The position numbers were made by a program, and so were the translations under genes. From an uncultured Bacteroidales bacterium (GTDB taxonomy: Bacteria > Bacteroidota > Bacteroidia > Bacteroidales > UBA932), in the NCBI GenBank assembly GCA_944325495.1, contig CALVAD010000014.1, forward strand, positions 1 through 39,118: DNA of 39,118 nt, written 5' to 3'. This document shows, one piece after another, positions 7,972 to 15,925 of this stretch; position 1 is the stretch's first letter; every line of letters begins with the position of its first letter. Below the pieces are notes generated by a model. That model saw nothing but the letters and a program-made list of their open reading frames with translations, was not told the DNA's origin and did no database searches.

Positions 7972-7979
7972 TAATTTTG
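7972..7979 (+). promoter_or_regulatory. Candidate -7 box of dus (leaderless)
   Basis: TAATTTTG ends only 6 bases before the ATG at 7986. If used, the mRNA would begin at or within a few bases of the start codon. Confidence 0.5.
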
Positions 7980-7985
7980 CGGATT

Positions 7986-8981
7986 ATGAGAATAGGGAAT
8001 GTCGATCTGGGGGAACGCCCCCTGCTGCTCGCTCCGATGGAGGACATAACGGACCTTTCGTTCAGGCTGCTCTGCCGCGAGCAGGGAGCGGACATGGTAT
8101 ATACCGAATTCATACCTTCGGACGGACTGATCCGGGATGCGGCGAAAGCCCTCGCGAAACTGCGGACCGCCGAAGAAGAGGCGCCGGTGGGCATACAGAT
8201 CTACGGACATATTCCCGAATCCATGGTGGAGGCCGCCCGGATGGCGGACCATGCCGCGGAGATTGCCGGCGGCCATGGCGCGGACATCATCGACATCAAC
8301 TTCGGCTGCCCGGTCACCAAGATAGCCGGCCGCGGCGCAGGGTCCGGCATGATGCGCTATCCCGACAAGATGGTCGCCATCACCAAGGCGGTGGTGGAGG
8401 CCGTGGGCAAGCCTGTCACGGTCAAGACGCGCCTGGGCTGGGATGACAATTCCAAGATCATCGTGGAGCTCGCCGAGCGGCTGCAGGATGTCGGGATACA
8501 GGCGCTGACCATCCACGGACGCACGCGCTGCCAGATGTACAAGGGCGCCGCCGACTGGACGCTGATAGGCGAGGTCAGGAACAACCCCCGCATGCACATC
8601 CCGATCATAGGCAACGGCGACATCACCGACGGGCCTTCGGCGCTGCAGGCTTTCGGGAAATACGGAGTCGACGGCATCATGATAGGCCGCGGCAGCTTCG
8701 GGCACCCATGGATATTCAGGGAAATCAAATATTATCTCGAACACGGCGAGCCCATGCCGGAGCCGTCCGTCAGCGAAAAGGTAGCCATCGCGCGGAAACA
8801 TCTGCGCCTGTCGCTCGAATACAAGGGAGAGCCCCGCGGCATCTACGAGATGCGCCGCCACCTGAGCTGCTATTTCAAGGGACTGCCGGATTTCAAGGAC
8901 CTGCGCATGAAGATGGTGACGACGCTCGATCCGGCGGAGCTGGAGCGCATCTTCGAGGAGATTCTGAGAAGATACGCGTAA
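7986..8981 (+). CDS. tRNA-dihydrouridine synthase (DusB-like)
   Basis: FMN enzyme that reduces specific uridines in tRNA to dihydrouridine. The ATG at 7986 gives MRIGNVDLGERPLLLAPMED and 331 residues; the TTG at 7977 lies within the -7 promoter box and is excluded. Features: FMN-binding N-terminus LAPMEDITDLSFRLLC, DINFGCPVTKI with the catalytic Cys at 108, VKTRLGWDD, the HGRTRCQMYKGAADW loop as in DusB, and GNGDITDG and GIMIGRGSFGHPW phosphate-binding segments. C-terminal helical domain is complete (RRHLSCYFKGLPDFK). Monocistronic; convergent with hemW across a 215-base gap. The exact Dus subtype and tRNA position cannot be read from sequence. Confidence 0.93.
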   Translation: MRIGNVDLGERPLLLAPMEDITDLSFRLLCREQGADMVYTEFIPSDGLIRDAAKALAKLRTAEEEAPVGIQIYGHIPESMVEAARMADHAAEIAGGHGADIIDINFGCPVTKIAGRGAGSGMMRYPDKMVAITKAVVEAVGKPVTVKTRLGWDDNSKIIVELAERLQDVGIQALTIHGRTRCQMYKGAADWTLIGEVRNNPRMHIPIIGNGDITDGPSALQAFGKYGVDGIMIGRGSFGHPWIFREIKYYLEHGEPMPEPSVSEKVAIARKHLRLSLEYKGEPRGIYEMRRHLSCYFKGLPDFKDLRMKMVTTLDPAELERIFEEILRRYA

Positions 8982-9196
8982 ATACGCACTTTTCAGCTAG
9001 CTATTCCAGAAGCCGGTCAGATGAGCATATACATCCTTTCGCAGGCGGGAAAAGCCTGCTCGAGGATAATATGCTCATCGATTTATTATGCATACTAATA
9101 CAATATGTGTTCTTAGGCAAATCAAGAGGAATATCACCTTCTGTTTCGTAAAAACCGAGAGCAGGACAAACCATATTTCTGATAAAACCGGGAAGA
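8982..9196. other. dus-hemW intergenic region, AT-richer, with long inverted repeat
   Basis: 215 bases between two convergent genes. It is visibly richer in A/T than its surroundings from about 9080 on. I see no coding sequence that can be supported; short ATG-started frames of about 25 codons begin on both strands at the ends of the inverted repeat and appear to be chance. Confidence 0.6.
9020..9079. repeat. 60-base imperfect inverted repeat (stem-loop)
   Basis: Arms 9020-9030 and 9069-9079 are perfectly complementary (11 bp), followed inward by ATCCT 9033-9037/AGGAT 9063-9067 (5 bp) and GCAGGC 9041-9046/GCCTGC 9054-9059 (6 bp), with a 7-base loop GGGAAAA. In total 22 base pairs. No T-run follows on either strand, so it is not a classical intrinsic terminator, though its place between convergent stops would suit a bidirectional 3'-end structure. 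It could also be a REP-like palindrome or a relic of a mobile element. Confidence 0.75.
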
Positions 9197-10333
9197 TTAT
9201 ATCAAGCCCGAGATGATGTCGTCGGAGACGAACCAGCGGGATTCGGGGATGCGGACACGGGCTGAAAGGCCGTCCGGCACGGCTACGGCACACTCGCCGC
9301 AGACTGCGCTTCCCGGCGACGGCGCATCCCCAACGGTGACGAGAGAGCCGTCCGCGAAACAGCGGCGGACATCTTCAGGGCGGCACCAGGATGCAGGAAT
9401 GCCGCGGGCGGTGCGCAGGCCGAGCATGATGCGCTCCTCGCGCGCCTCGGCTTCGCCAAGGACCTCCTCCGAAGCCGACCAGCCGGAAAGTTCACAGCTG
9501 TTCCAGCTTCTGCGGACGCCGTCGAAAGAATGCGCGCCCGGGCCGAAGCCCACATACGGCGCACGTGTCCAATACGCCGAATTGTGCACGGCCTCCCGGC
9601 CCGGCAGAGCCCAGTTGGAGATTTCATAATGCATATAACCGGCCGAACGCAGCCGGTCGCAGATCCGCCCGTACTGCAAGGCGCAAAGTTCTTCCGAAGC
9701 CTCCATGTACCTGCCGTCCGAGACCATCGCGGCGAGATCGCTGTCCTCCTCTATGCTCAGCTGATAGGCGGAGACATGCTCCGGACGCAGTTCGCAGATA
9801 CCGTCCAGAGTGCCGGACAGCACCTCCGGGGTCAGCTGCGACAGGCCGAATATGAGGTCCAGGCTGACATTTTCGGCCCCGGCTTCCCGGAGAATGCCGA
9901 AAGCCCTCCGGGCCGTCCCGGCATCGTGACGCCGGCGCATCCAGCGCAGGATTCCGTCGTCCAGCGACTGCACGCCCATACTGAAACGGTTCACCCCGAG
10001 TTTCATGAGCTCCCGCACATACGGCGCTCCCTTTTCCACTATATCCTCCGGATTCACCTCGACCGTGAATTCATCGAACGGTCCGCATCCCAAAGCCTCC
10101 ACGATGCGCCCGAAAGCGGAAGGAGGCAGCACCGACGGTGTGCCTCCTCCGATATACAGCGTGTTCACTCCGGAAGTCGGAGCCGTTTCCCGGCGGCGCA
10201 GCCGGATCTCCTCGCAAAGTCCGTCCAGATAGCTTCCGTACATCCCGTCGTCCCTCCCCCGGCACGCGATTTCCGAATAGAAGTCGCAATAGACGCAGAA
10301 GCTCCTGCAGAAGGGGACGTGGATGTAGACCAT
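9197..10333 (-). CDS. hemW: Heme chaperone HemW (radical SAM)
   Basis: HemW binds heme and an Fe-S cluster and is thought to deliver heme to cytochromes; it was formerly annotated as oxygen-independent coproporphyrinogen oxidase. 378 residues. The cluster motif is C9-x3-C13-x2-C16 followed by DF (CRSFCVYCDFYS), the HemW form; true HemN has a different N-terminus. Further motifs: LYIGGGTPSVL, FTVEVNPEDI, GVNRFSMGVQS and the C-terminal HemN_C domain with HYEISNWALPGREAVHNSAYW. Its ATG overlaps the stop of the upstream coiled-coil gene by one base (TAATG), so translation is probably coupled. Confidence 0.93.
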   Translation of the reverse strand: MVYIHVPFCRSFCVYCDFYSEIACRGRDDGMYGSYLDGLCEEIRLRRRETAPTSGVNTLYIGGGTPSVLPPSAFGRIVEALGCGPFDEFTVEVNPEDIVEKGAPYVRELMKLGVNRFSMGVQSLDDGILRWMRRRHDAGTARRAFGILREAGAENVSLDLIFGLSQLTPEVLSGTLDGICELRPEHVSAYQLSIEEDSDLAAMVSDGRYMEASEELCALQYGRICDRLRSAGYMHYEISNWALPGREAVHNSAYWTRAPYVGFGPGAHSFDGVRRSWNSCELSGWSASEEVLGEAEAREERIMLGLRTARGIPASWCRPEDVRRCFADGSLVTVGDAPSPGSAVCGECAVAVPDGLSARVRIPESRWFVSDDIISGLI

Positions 10334-11247
10334 TACCTGAGCATCAGCTCGGCAGAGCCGAGAAGCGACTGCTCAGTGTACGCCTGAACGGTGTAGATTC
10401 CTTTGGTGAAGTCGGGGATGTTGTTCACATATATTCCGAGTTCGACTTCGGATCCCTGATAATCCACCTCGCGGGACGCCGTGGCTTCGAGGGTTTCCTC
10501 GCCGAAGGCGAAGGTCGTGCCTTTGCCGTCAAGCAGCAGATTGCCGGAAGGATCGGTGACCCTCACATAGACGCGCACGGGGCCGCGGGTCGCGAGTTCG
10601 TTCTCCACCAGGCTGAGCGTCACGAGCAGACGCACTACCCGGGTGCTCCTGTCGGTGATGCGGTCGCCAGCATTGAAGGCCTCCATCCTGAGGCCTCGGG
10701 CCTTGAGTATAGAGCCGGCGGTAACCTTGTCGGTAAGGCTCTCGACCTGCTGGGTCAGCTCCTCGTTGATGCGCCTGCTGTTCGCCGCGTCCCTGCGGGC
10801 GGACGCCGCTTCGGCCGTCAGCTGCTTGTTCAGGGTGTTGAGCGAATCGATCTGCACGATGTAGCCGCGCATAATGGAGCGGAGCGTGCCGAGCTCCTTC
10901 TCGTACTGCCGTATCTTGCTGCGGTTGGTGGCCTCGGTGACGCGGACCCTCTCGATCAGCTGGGCGATCTCCTCGCGGGACGAATCCAGCTGATAGTTGA
11001 TGGTGTCGTACTCGGAGGTCAGGTCGGCATAGTCGCTCTGCAGGGCGATCAGCTGCTCGGTGAGGTCGGTCTTCTCGTCGTTGAGCTGGCTGACGAGCCG
11101 GTTCTTGGACATCATCACATATGCCAGCGCGACGGCCAGGGCGACCGCCACCACTATCATTATTATCATGACTGTCTTGAGGCCTCCGTTGGCCTTCTTC
11201 TCGGCTTCCCGGCGTTCAAGCTTCTCAAGCGGATCTTCTCTTTCCAT
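10333..11247 (-). CDS. Membrane-anchored coiled-coil protein, function unknown
   Basis: 304 residues. A charged cytoplasmic N-terminus (residues 1-22, EREDPLEKLERREAEKK) is followed by one membrane segment (about 24-45), then a long heptad-rich coiled coil (about 46-180: QLNDEKTDLTEQLIALQSD and on) and a C-terminal, probably beta-rich domain (about 190-304; RVYVRVTDPSGNLLLDGKG). The likely topology is N-in with the coiled coil in the periplasm. I recall similar hypothetical proteins in Bacteroidales but no named function. It sits directly ahead of hemW with a one-base stop/start overlap, which ties the two together at least in expression. Candidate promoter at 11274-11281. Confidence 0.85.
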   Translation of the reverse strand: MEREDPLEKLERREAEKKANGGLKTVMIIMIVVAVALAVALAYVMMSKNRLVSQLNDEKTDLTEQLIALQSDYADLTSEYDTINYQLDSSREEIAQLIERVRVTEATNRSKIRQYEKELGTLRSIMRGYIVQIDSLNTLNKQLTAEAASARRDAANSRRINEELTQQVESLTDKVTAGSILKARGLRMEAFNAGDRITDRSTRVVRLLVTLSLVENELATRGPVRVYVRVTDPSGNLLLDGKGTTFAFGEETLEATASREVDYQGSEVELGIYVNNIPDFTKGIYTVQAYTEQSLLGSAELMLR

Positions 11248-11273
11248 AATTTTCCGATTTTTATGTCAGTTCA

Positions 11274-11281
11274 CAAAAATA
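11274..11281 (-). promoter_or_regulatory. Candidate -7 box of the coiled-coil gene/hemW operon
   Basis: TATTTTTG towards the coiled-coil gene, 26 bases before its ATG at 11247. Exact TAnnTTTG; no clear -33. Confidence 0.5.
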
Positions 11282-11292
11282 ACAAAATTTGC

Positions 11293-11300
11293 TAATTTTG
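11293..11300 (+). promoter_or_regulatory. Candidate -7 box of the 11306 gene (leaderless)
   Basis: TAATTTTG ends 5 bases before the ATG at 11306, so the transcript would start at or next to the start codon. Confidence 0.5.
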
Positions 11301-11305
11301 CCCTC

Positions 11306-11770
11306 ATGAAGTATTTTATCAGGTCCGTCAAGTACTTTTTCTACTTGCTCGTCATCCTTGCGATCATCATCACGGCGCTGGTGCTCGCCGGCCTCGTCGA
11401 AGCCGACATCTCCAGAATTTTCGTCAACGGCTACGACTCACTCTGGCAGATATGCCTCATAATGGCCGTTTTCGCGGCGATATACCCCAGATTCGGATTC
11501 TCGTCCAGGACCGCTCATGTCTACGGCTCGCCCGAAGACGTGCGCCCGCTTCTCATGAGAGTCATGGACCTCCACGGCTACAGACTGGAGAAGGAGGACG
11601 GGCAGACCCTGACCTTCGTCAAGCGTTCAGTCATCTCAAGGATACTGAAGATGTGGGAGGACAGGATCACGGTGGAGCCCGAAGTCGCCGGCCTGCGGCT
11701 CGAAGGCATCACCAAGGACCTCGTGCGGCTGGTTTCCGGTCTGGAGGCTAGTCAGAGAGAAGATGTCTAG
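11306..11770 (+). CDS. Small conserved-type membrane protein, function unknown
   Basis: 154 residues starting MKYFIRSVKYFFYLLVILAI. Two hydrophobic segments (about residues 8-32 and 46-62) separated by a short loop with acidic residues, then a soluble domain of about 90 residues (HVYGSPEDVRPLLMRVMDLHGYRLEK and TFVKRSVISRILKMWEDRITVE) that probably faces the cytoplasm. The last part has the look of a small alpha/beta domain. I do not recognise a characterised family. The 3' end overlaps the convergent DUF3109 gene by 23 bases. A -7 box lies 5 bases before the ATG. Confidence 0.8.
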   Translation: MKYFIRSVKYFFYLLVILAIIITALVLAGLVEADISRIFVNGYDSLWQICLIMAVFAAIYPRFGFSSRTAHVYGSPEDVRPLLMRVMDLHGYRLEKEDGQTLTFVKRSVISRILKMWEDRITVEPEVAGLRLEGITKDLVRLVSGLEASQREDV

Positions 11771-12332
11771 CCGCCTCGTCAAGCGCTGACCAGAATTCTT
11801 CGCCCCACCTGTCGGAGATCGGCCTCCTGAGAAACTGGTAGACCCGCACGCCGTCCCTGCGACCCTTCTCGAAGGCAGGCTTGCAGATGTCCCAGTGATG
11901 GACATTGAGGGCCAGCGAGCCTCCGGTGAGCTTCGTGACCCTTATAGGATAGAGCGAGCACGACACCGGCTTCCTGCATCCGGCTTTCTCTATCGCGCAC
12001 AGGGTCTCGCCGCAAGGTCCGGAATGGCAGAACGCGCATTCGCAGCTGCCTTTCACCAGCGGGGTCACGATGTCCCCGTCCCTGTCTATCTCGAAGAAGC
12101 CCGACGCTTCGGCGGCAGCGCGGCCGCCCTCGCTCATCAGAGCGCTGAACCTCGGGTAATCCCTCTCTATCATCTCCGGTTCGTCCTCCTCCATGGGGGC
12201 GCCGCTATCGCCGACTATGCAGCAGGCGCCGCGGCAGACTTCATAGTCGCAGGCGAAATATTCCGTCACGACATCCTCCGACACGAGGATGTCGCCTATC
12301 TGTATAATAGTGCCGAATTTCCTTTCCATCAT
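11748..12332 (-). CDS. DUF3109 family cysteine-rich protein
   Basis: 194 residues with twelve conserved-looking cysteines (28, 33, 37, 38, 97, 99, 102, 107, 112, 119, 125, 150) in blocks CRGACC, CECAFCHSGPCGETLC and CRKPVSCSLYP, a layout suggesting a bound metal or Fe-S cluster as in the YkgJ-type cysteine clusters. DUF3109 is a Bacteroidetes-rich family without an established function. It begins with ATG-ATG at 12332; the first ATG overlaps the stop of the upstream M16-like gene by one base (TGATG), so the two form an operon. Its 3' end overlaps the convergent membrane-protein gene by 23 bases. Confidence 0.88.
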   Translation of the reverse strand: MMERKFGTIIQIGDILVSEDVVTEYFACDYEVCRGACCIVGDSGAPMEEDEPEMIERDYPRFSALMSEGGRAAAEASGFFEIDRDGDIVTPLVKGSCECAFCHSGPCGETLCAIEKAGCRKPVSCSLYPIRVTKLTGGSLALNVHHWDICKPAFEKGRRDGVRVYQFLRRPISDRWGEEFWSALDEAARHLLSD

Positions 12333-14914
12333 CAGATGATCACATATTCCACTTCCGCCCCCTGCTGCAGCATGGATAGGACGCCGCTTATATCTTCGGC
12401 CGTGAGCTCGTCGACGGCGCGGCTGAAGCTCGTCACGAGGTCCTTGCCTTCGCTGTAGCGCACCAGCACGGACCCTGCGACACCCTCCGGGTCGCTGCGC
12501 AGCCGCTCGAATTCGCTCACGAGCACCTCTTTGTACGCCTGGAGGTCCGCCGCGGAGATCTCGATGGAGTCCAGACGCGAGGTCACCTTGCGGACGGCGT
12601 CCAGAATCGAAAGCGGATCACCCGGCTCCACGGATGCGGGAAGGCCGGCCGCGCGGCAGGGATGGCAGTTGACGTAGAGGAACATGCGCTCGGAGGGGAA
12701 GATCTCCAGCCTGTCGGACACCTCCGCATACGCCCCGCAGCCGGCGAGCGCCGAAACGAGCTCCTTCTCCACGCAGGCCGCCGCAGCCTTGAAAGCGATA
12801 TAGCTGTCTATGCTGTAGCTGAGCGCGGCCGACATGCCGACATTCACGCCTATCTCGCCTCCGCCGACAAGCCCTGGCAGGGATTCCGACATATAGGTCA
12901 CCGACCCGGAGGCGAAACGGCTGCTGACCTTCGGACGCGGGGAGAACCTGCTGTGCGTGTCGAATCCTCCCACGGTCCGCGAAAGCTCCTTCTTGAGCTT
13001 GTCCTCGTCAAGATCACCGGTCAGGACCAGCATTCCGTCATTCACCTTCGCGAACTCCGACGCGAAATACCGCTCCGCCCTCTCCGGCAGGTCGTCATGC
13101 AGATTCTCCATGCGCTTGCGGTCAGTATAAAAGTAGTTCGGACGCATTATGCTGTCCATCAACGAATTGACATTGCGCGGCGACAATGCGCCCATATCAA
13201 TGCGCAGAGCTTCCGCATTGCGGTAATATTCGAATTCTCCGGCGTCCGGGACCCTGTCGCGGGAAATGGCCAGCAGAGCGCGCATCAGCAGCGGGAACTT
13301 GTTCTTCGGGGCCATGCCGTATATGCGCATGTCCGAAAGTCCGGCCTCCACGTTCATCGTGATGCCGTTCGCGGACAGAACCGACATGAAATCGCGCCCT
13401 CTCATGCCGGCTATGGTGCTCAGCCCGAGCATGTCCTCCACGAAGGCACTCTCGCCGGGATGAAGATCAGGCACATAGGATAGCCCGCCTCGTAGCATCA
13501 GCGCGTAATGGAACTCCCCGGCGGTGTCCATCTTCCTGAACACCACCCTGACGCCGTTGGCGAAAGTCCACATTTTCCCGCCCGACACCGGTTCCGTAGT
13601 CTCGACGCGCAGCCGGGACTTCTTCAACGGTCCGTAAACCGAGGACGTGTCGCTGAAGAAACCCTTGTATTCCTGTCCGCCCGGCTTCGATGAGGCCCAT
13701 GCATCGAAGAAAGTCCGGCGCATGAGGCTCCGGTCCACGCCTGCATAAGGCACGTCATATCTCAATGTGAGGTTTCTGGCGGAATCCAGCACGGCGGCGG
13801 CAAAGCCGTTGAACAGGGAGAGTTCCCTGTCGGCGGGCAGGCTGCGGCCCATGATATATCGGTTCAGCGACGCCTCCGACGCCAGGTTGGAACCATATAG
13901 ATAGGAAGCTATGCACTTCTGGACATATTCGGCGTTGGACAGCTTGCGGCCGAACTCCATGCGCTTGAGTTCGGACTTCATCCTGAACTTGGTGTCCTCC
14001 AATTCGGCCGGCGTGACGCCGTTCTTGTCGATGGACGACAGCACCGACGCCAGAGCCGCCGTAGCGTCGTCGAGGCGCCCGGCGGAAGTGAATACGGAAA
14101 ACGAATAGTATTCGTCGCCCGAACTCTCGGAGCTGTCGTGATAGTCGAACCGCATCCGGGCGAGCGGGATGCCGCCTTCGCGGAAGGCGTCTTCAATCCT
14201 CGTCGCGACTATGCGTCCCAGAATATATGAATACGCTTCCGTCACGAGCGGCTGGAGAGTGTTCATCATGGACGCCGGAAGCCTCCTGGCGTTGAAGATC
14301 GCATTGATCGCAGCCACCTCCTCCGTGGAATTGTAGGTGACTATCATTCTCAGGGAGTCCCTTGGAACCCATTCGTAGCTGTCTTCCGGAGTCCCGCCGT
14401 CAAGTTTCGGCACCATCATGGAAAGCAGGTCCATGCGTTCGCGGATCTTCGCGACGTCGATGTCCCCGCTCACGATGACCGCCTGCGGAGCACGCGATGT
14501 CGCGGCGATGTCCAGCATCATCATCAGGGTGGAATCCGCCACGTCCGTGTCGTACACCGGCACCTTCTGCAGCGAGACGATTCTCGCGTCGGGCCGGCTC
14601 ACGATATAGCCGCTCTGCGTATAGCCCACTCCGTTGTCGGCGAGGAAACGATATGGAGGCCTGGAGCCGAAGTGCGGCAGCGAGTCAAGCAGGACCCTGT
14701 CGGAAAAGCCGTCATAAGGCTTCTTCGTGACAAGCGCGAAATCCGCGAAGCCCTTCTCCGACGCATTGCTCACCAAATAATACTCGAGGCCGTTGGGGAA
14801 GGAGCCGCGCTTGATCTCATCGGCGACTCCGAGCGCCGGCATTTCCTGCCCGGAAGCCAGAAATGCGGACAGGAACAATGCAAGGCACGAAATATGCAGT
14901 CGGATTAGCGGCAT
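12332..14914 (-). CDS. M16 (insulinase/pitrilysin) family protein lacking the zinc motif
   Basis: 860 residues with a signal peptide (MPLIRLHISCLALFLSAFLA, cleaved before GQE), so periplasmic or secreted. Fold landmarks of M16 repeat twice: FPNGLEYYLV near residue 40 and FANGVRVVFRK near 450 begin the two halves, and TSRAPQAVIVSGDID and VNDGMLVLTGDLDEDKLKK are the typical beta strands. The HxxEH zinc motif is absent: in the second half the equivalent stretch is A490-F-V-E493-D494, keeping only the Glu, and in the first half I find no match. The protein is therefore probably a non-catalytic M16 relative. I prefer the ATG at 14914; the one at 14920 lies one base from the -7 box. Followed by DUF3109 with a one-base overlap. 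Confidence 0.85.
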   Translation of the reverse strand: MPLIRLHISCLALFLSAFLASGQEMPALGVADEIKRGSFPNGLEYYLVSNASEKGFADFALVTKKPYDGFSDRVLLDSLPHFGSRPPYRFLADNGVGYTQSGYIVSRPDARIVSLQKVPVYDTDVADSTLMMMLDIAATSRAPQAVIVSGDIDVAKIRERMDLLSMMVPKLDGGTPEDSYEWVPRDSLRMIVTYNSTEEVAAINAIFNARRLPASMMNTLQPLVTEAYSYILGRIVATRIEDAFREGGIPLARMRFDYHDSSESSGDEYYSFSVFTSAGRLDDATAALASVLSSIDKNGVTPAELEDTKFRMKSELKRMEFGRKLSNAEYVQKCIASYLYGSNLASEASLNRYIMGRSLPADRELSLFNGFAAAVLDSARNLTLRYDVPYAGVDRSLMRRTFFDAWASSKPGGQEYKGFFSDTSSVYGPLKKSRLRVETTEPVSGGKMWTFANGVRVVFRKMDTAGEFHYALMLRGGLSYVPDLHPGESAFVEDMLGLSTIAGMRGRDFMSVLSANGITMNVEAGLSDMRIYGMAPKNKFPLLMRALLAISRDRVPDAGEFEYYRNAEALRIDMGALSPRNVNSLMDSIMRPNYFYTDRKRMENLHDDLPERAERYFASEFAKVNDGMLVLTGDLDEDKLKKELSRTVGGFDTHSRFSPRPKVSSRFASGSVTYMSESLPGLVGGGEIGVNVGMSAALSYSIDSYIAFKAAAACVEKELVSALAGCGAYAEVSDRLEIFPSERMFLYVNCHPCRAAGLPASVEPGDPLSILDAVRKVTSRLDSIEISAADLQAYKEVLVSEFERLRSDPEGVAGSVLVRYSEGKDLVTSFSRAVDELTAEDISGVLSMLQQGAEVEYVII

Positions 14915-14921
14915 ATACATA

Positions 14922-14929
14922 CAAATTTA
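14922..14929 (-). promoter_or_regulatory. Candidate -7 box of the M16-like/DUF3109 operon
   Basis: TAAATTTG towards the M16-like gene. It ends 1 base before an ATG at 14920 and 7 bases before the ATG at 14914, which favours the latter as start and a leaderless or nearly leaderless transcript. Confidence 0.5.
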
Positions 14930-14941
14930 AAACTTTTTTAT

Positions 14942-14949
14942 TAGTTTTG
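14942..14949 (+). promoter_or_regulatory. Candidate -7 box of the TPR-U32 operon
   Basis: TAGTTTTG, exact TAnnTTTG, 46 bases before the ATG at 14996. The divergent M16 box lies 12 bases away, so the two promoters are practically back to back. Confidence 0.5.
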
Positions 14950-14995
14950 TTTTTGCTCCGATTTTGCAAACAATAAAAATCATCAAATATCCATT

Positions 14996-15925
14996 ATGAA
15001 GAAACTCTTTGTAACAATCGCCGCAGCCATCCTTGCGGCCGGTTCTATCAACGCGCAGGACCTCGCACAGGCTACCGATCTCTACAACACCGGTGCCACT
15101 TATCTCAACAACGGAAATCTCGAAAGCGCGCTTGAGTCATTCCAGCAGGCTTATTCGATAGCAATCACCCTCGAAGACGGTCAGGAAGTCGCCGACAACT
15201 GCAGGAACATCATCCCCGAAACCAGCCTCAATATCGCAAAGAGCCTCGGCCAGGACAAGAACTACGACGAAGCCGTGGCAAGGCTCGGCACCACGATCGA
15301 ACTTGCGGGCGAGTACGGCAACCAGTCAGTGGCGGACGAAGCGAAGGCCCTGATTCCCCAGCTTCTCATGCTCAAGGGAACCGATCTCCTCAACAGCAAG
15401 GATTTCGCGGGTGCAGCCGCCGCATACAAGCAGATTCTGGATGCGGACCCCGCCAACGGCGTGGCGGCCCTGAGGCTCGGAATGGCACTGGCTTCCAGCG
15501 GTGACGCCAACGGCGCCATCCAGGCTTTCACCACGGCAGCAGCCAACGGACAGAAGGCTTCGGCCGACAAGCAGCTCGCCAATCTCTATGTGAGAATCGC
15601 GAATTCAGCTCTCAAGGCCAAGAAGTACACCGAAGCGGTCGACGCCGCTGTCAAGTCTGCCGAATACGCGGAGAGCAGCAACGCCTATCTGATCGCAGGC
15701 AACGCCGCACAGCGCGCCGGGAACAACGACGACTCCATCAAGTATTTCGAGAAATATCTGGAGCTCGCTCCCAACGCGAAGAACGCCGGAACCATAGCCT
15801 ACACCGTAGGAGCCCTCTACCAGACCGCCGGCAACACCGAGAAGGCCAAGGAGTTCTACACCAAGGCCCTCAGCGATCCCACCTACGGGGCCGAGGCCCA
15901 GAAGCTCCTCAACGCTCTGAAGTAG
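14996..15925 (+). CDS. Secreted/periplasmic TPR-repeat protein
   Basis: 309 residues. A clean signal peptide MKKLFVTIAAAILAAGSINA ends in an Ala-x-Ala-like site before QDL. The mature protein is almost all tetratricopeptide repeats: YNTGATYLNNGNLESALESF (about 30-49), LNSKDFAGAAAAYKQILDADP (about 130-152), RLGMALASSGDANGAIQAF, IANSALKAKKYTEAVDAA, LIAGNAAQRAGNNDDSIKYF and YTVGALYQTAGNTEKAKEFY. It most likely acts as a periplasmic scaffold; no partner can be named. The next gene, a U32 protein, starts on the base after its stop codon. Confidence 0.9.
   Translation: MKKLFVTIAAAILAAGSINAQDLAQATDLYNTGATYLNNGNLESALESFQQAYSIAITLEDGQEVADNCRNIIPETSLNIAKSLGQDKNYDEAVARLGTTIELAGEYGNQSVADEAKALIPQLLMLKGTDLLNSKDFAGAAAAYKQILDADPANGVAALRLGMALASSGDANGAIQAFTTAAANGQKASADKQLANLYVRIANSALKAKKYTEAVDAAVKSAEYAESSNAYLIAGNAAQRAGNNDDSIKYFEKYLELAPNAKNAGTIAYTVGALYQTAGNTEKAKEFYTKALSDPTYGAEAQKLLNALK

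Noticed and set aside
6637-7974. A 445-codon plus-strand frame opposite the long Xaa-Pro aminopeptidase.
   Set aside because: The aminopeptidase has all metal ligands; the opposite frame is rich in His/Arg/Gly as expected from an antisense shadow.
9020-9079. An integron attC site as explanation of the inverted repeat.
   Set aside because: The core-site bases expected at the ends (GTTRRRY/RYYYAAC) are missing and there is no integrase or cassette array.
9021-9098. Short ATG-started frames of about 25 codons on both strands at the dus-hemW inverted repeat.
   Set aside because: They follow from the palindrome itself (ATGAGCATA reads the same on both strands) and contain no coding signal.
9080-9196. 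A 72-residue minus-strand frame covering the AT-rich gap and the end of hemW.
   Set aside because: Most of it overlaps hemW in another frame and it has no start signal or homology that I recognise.
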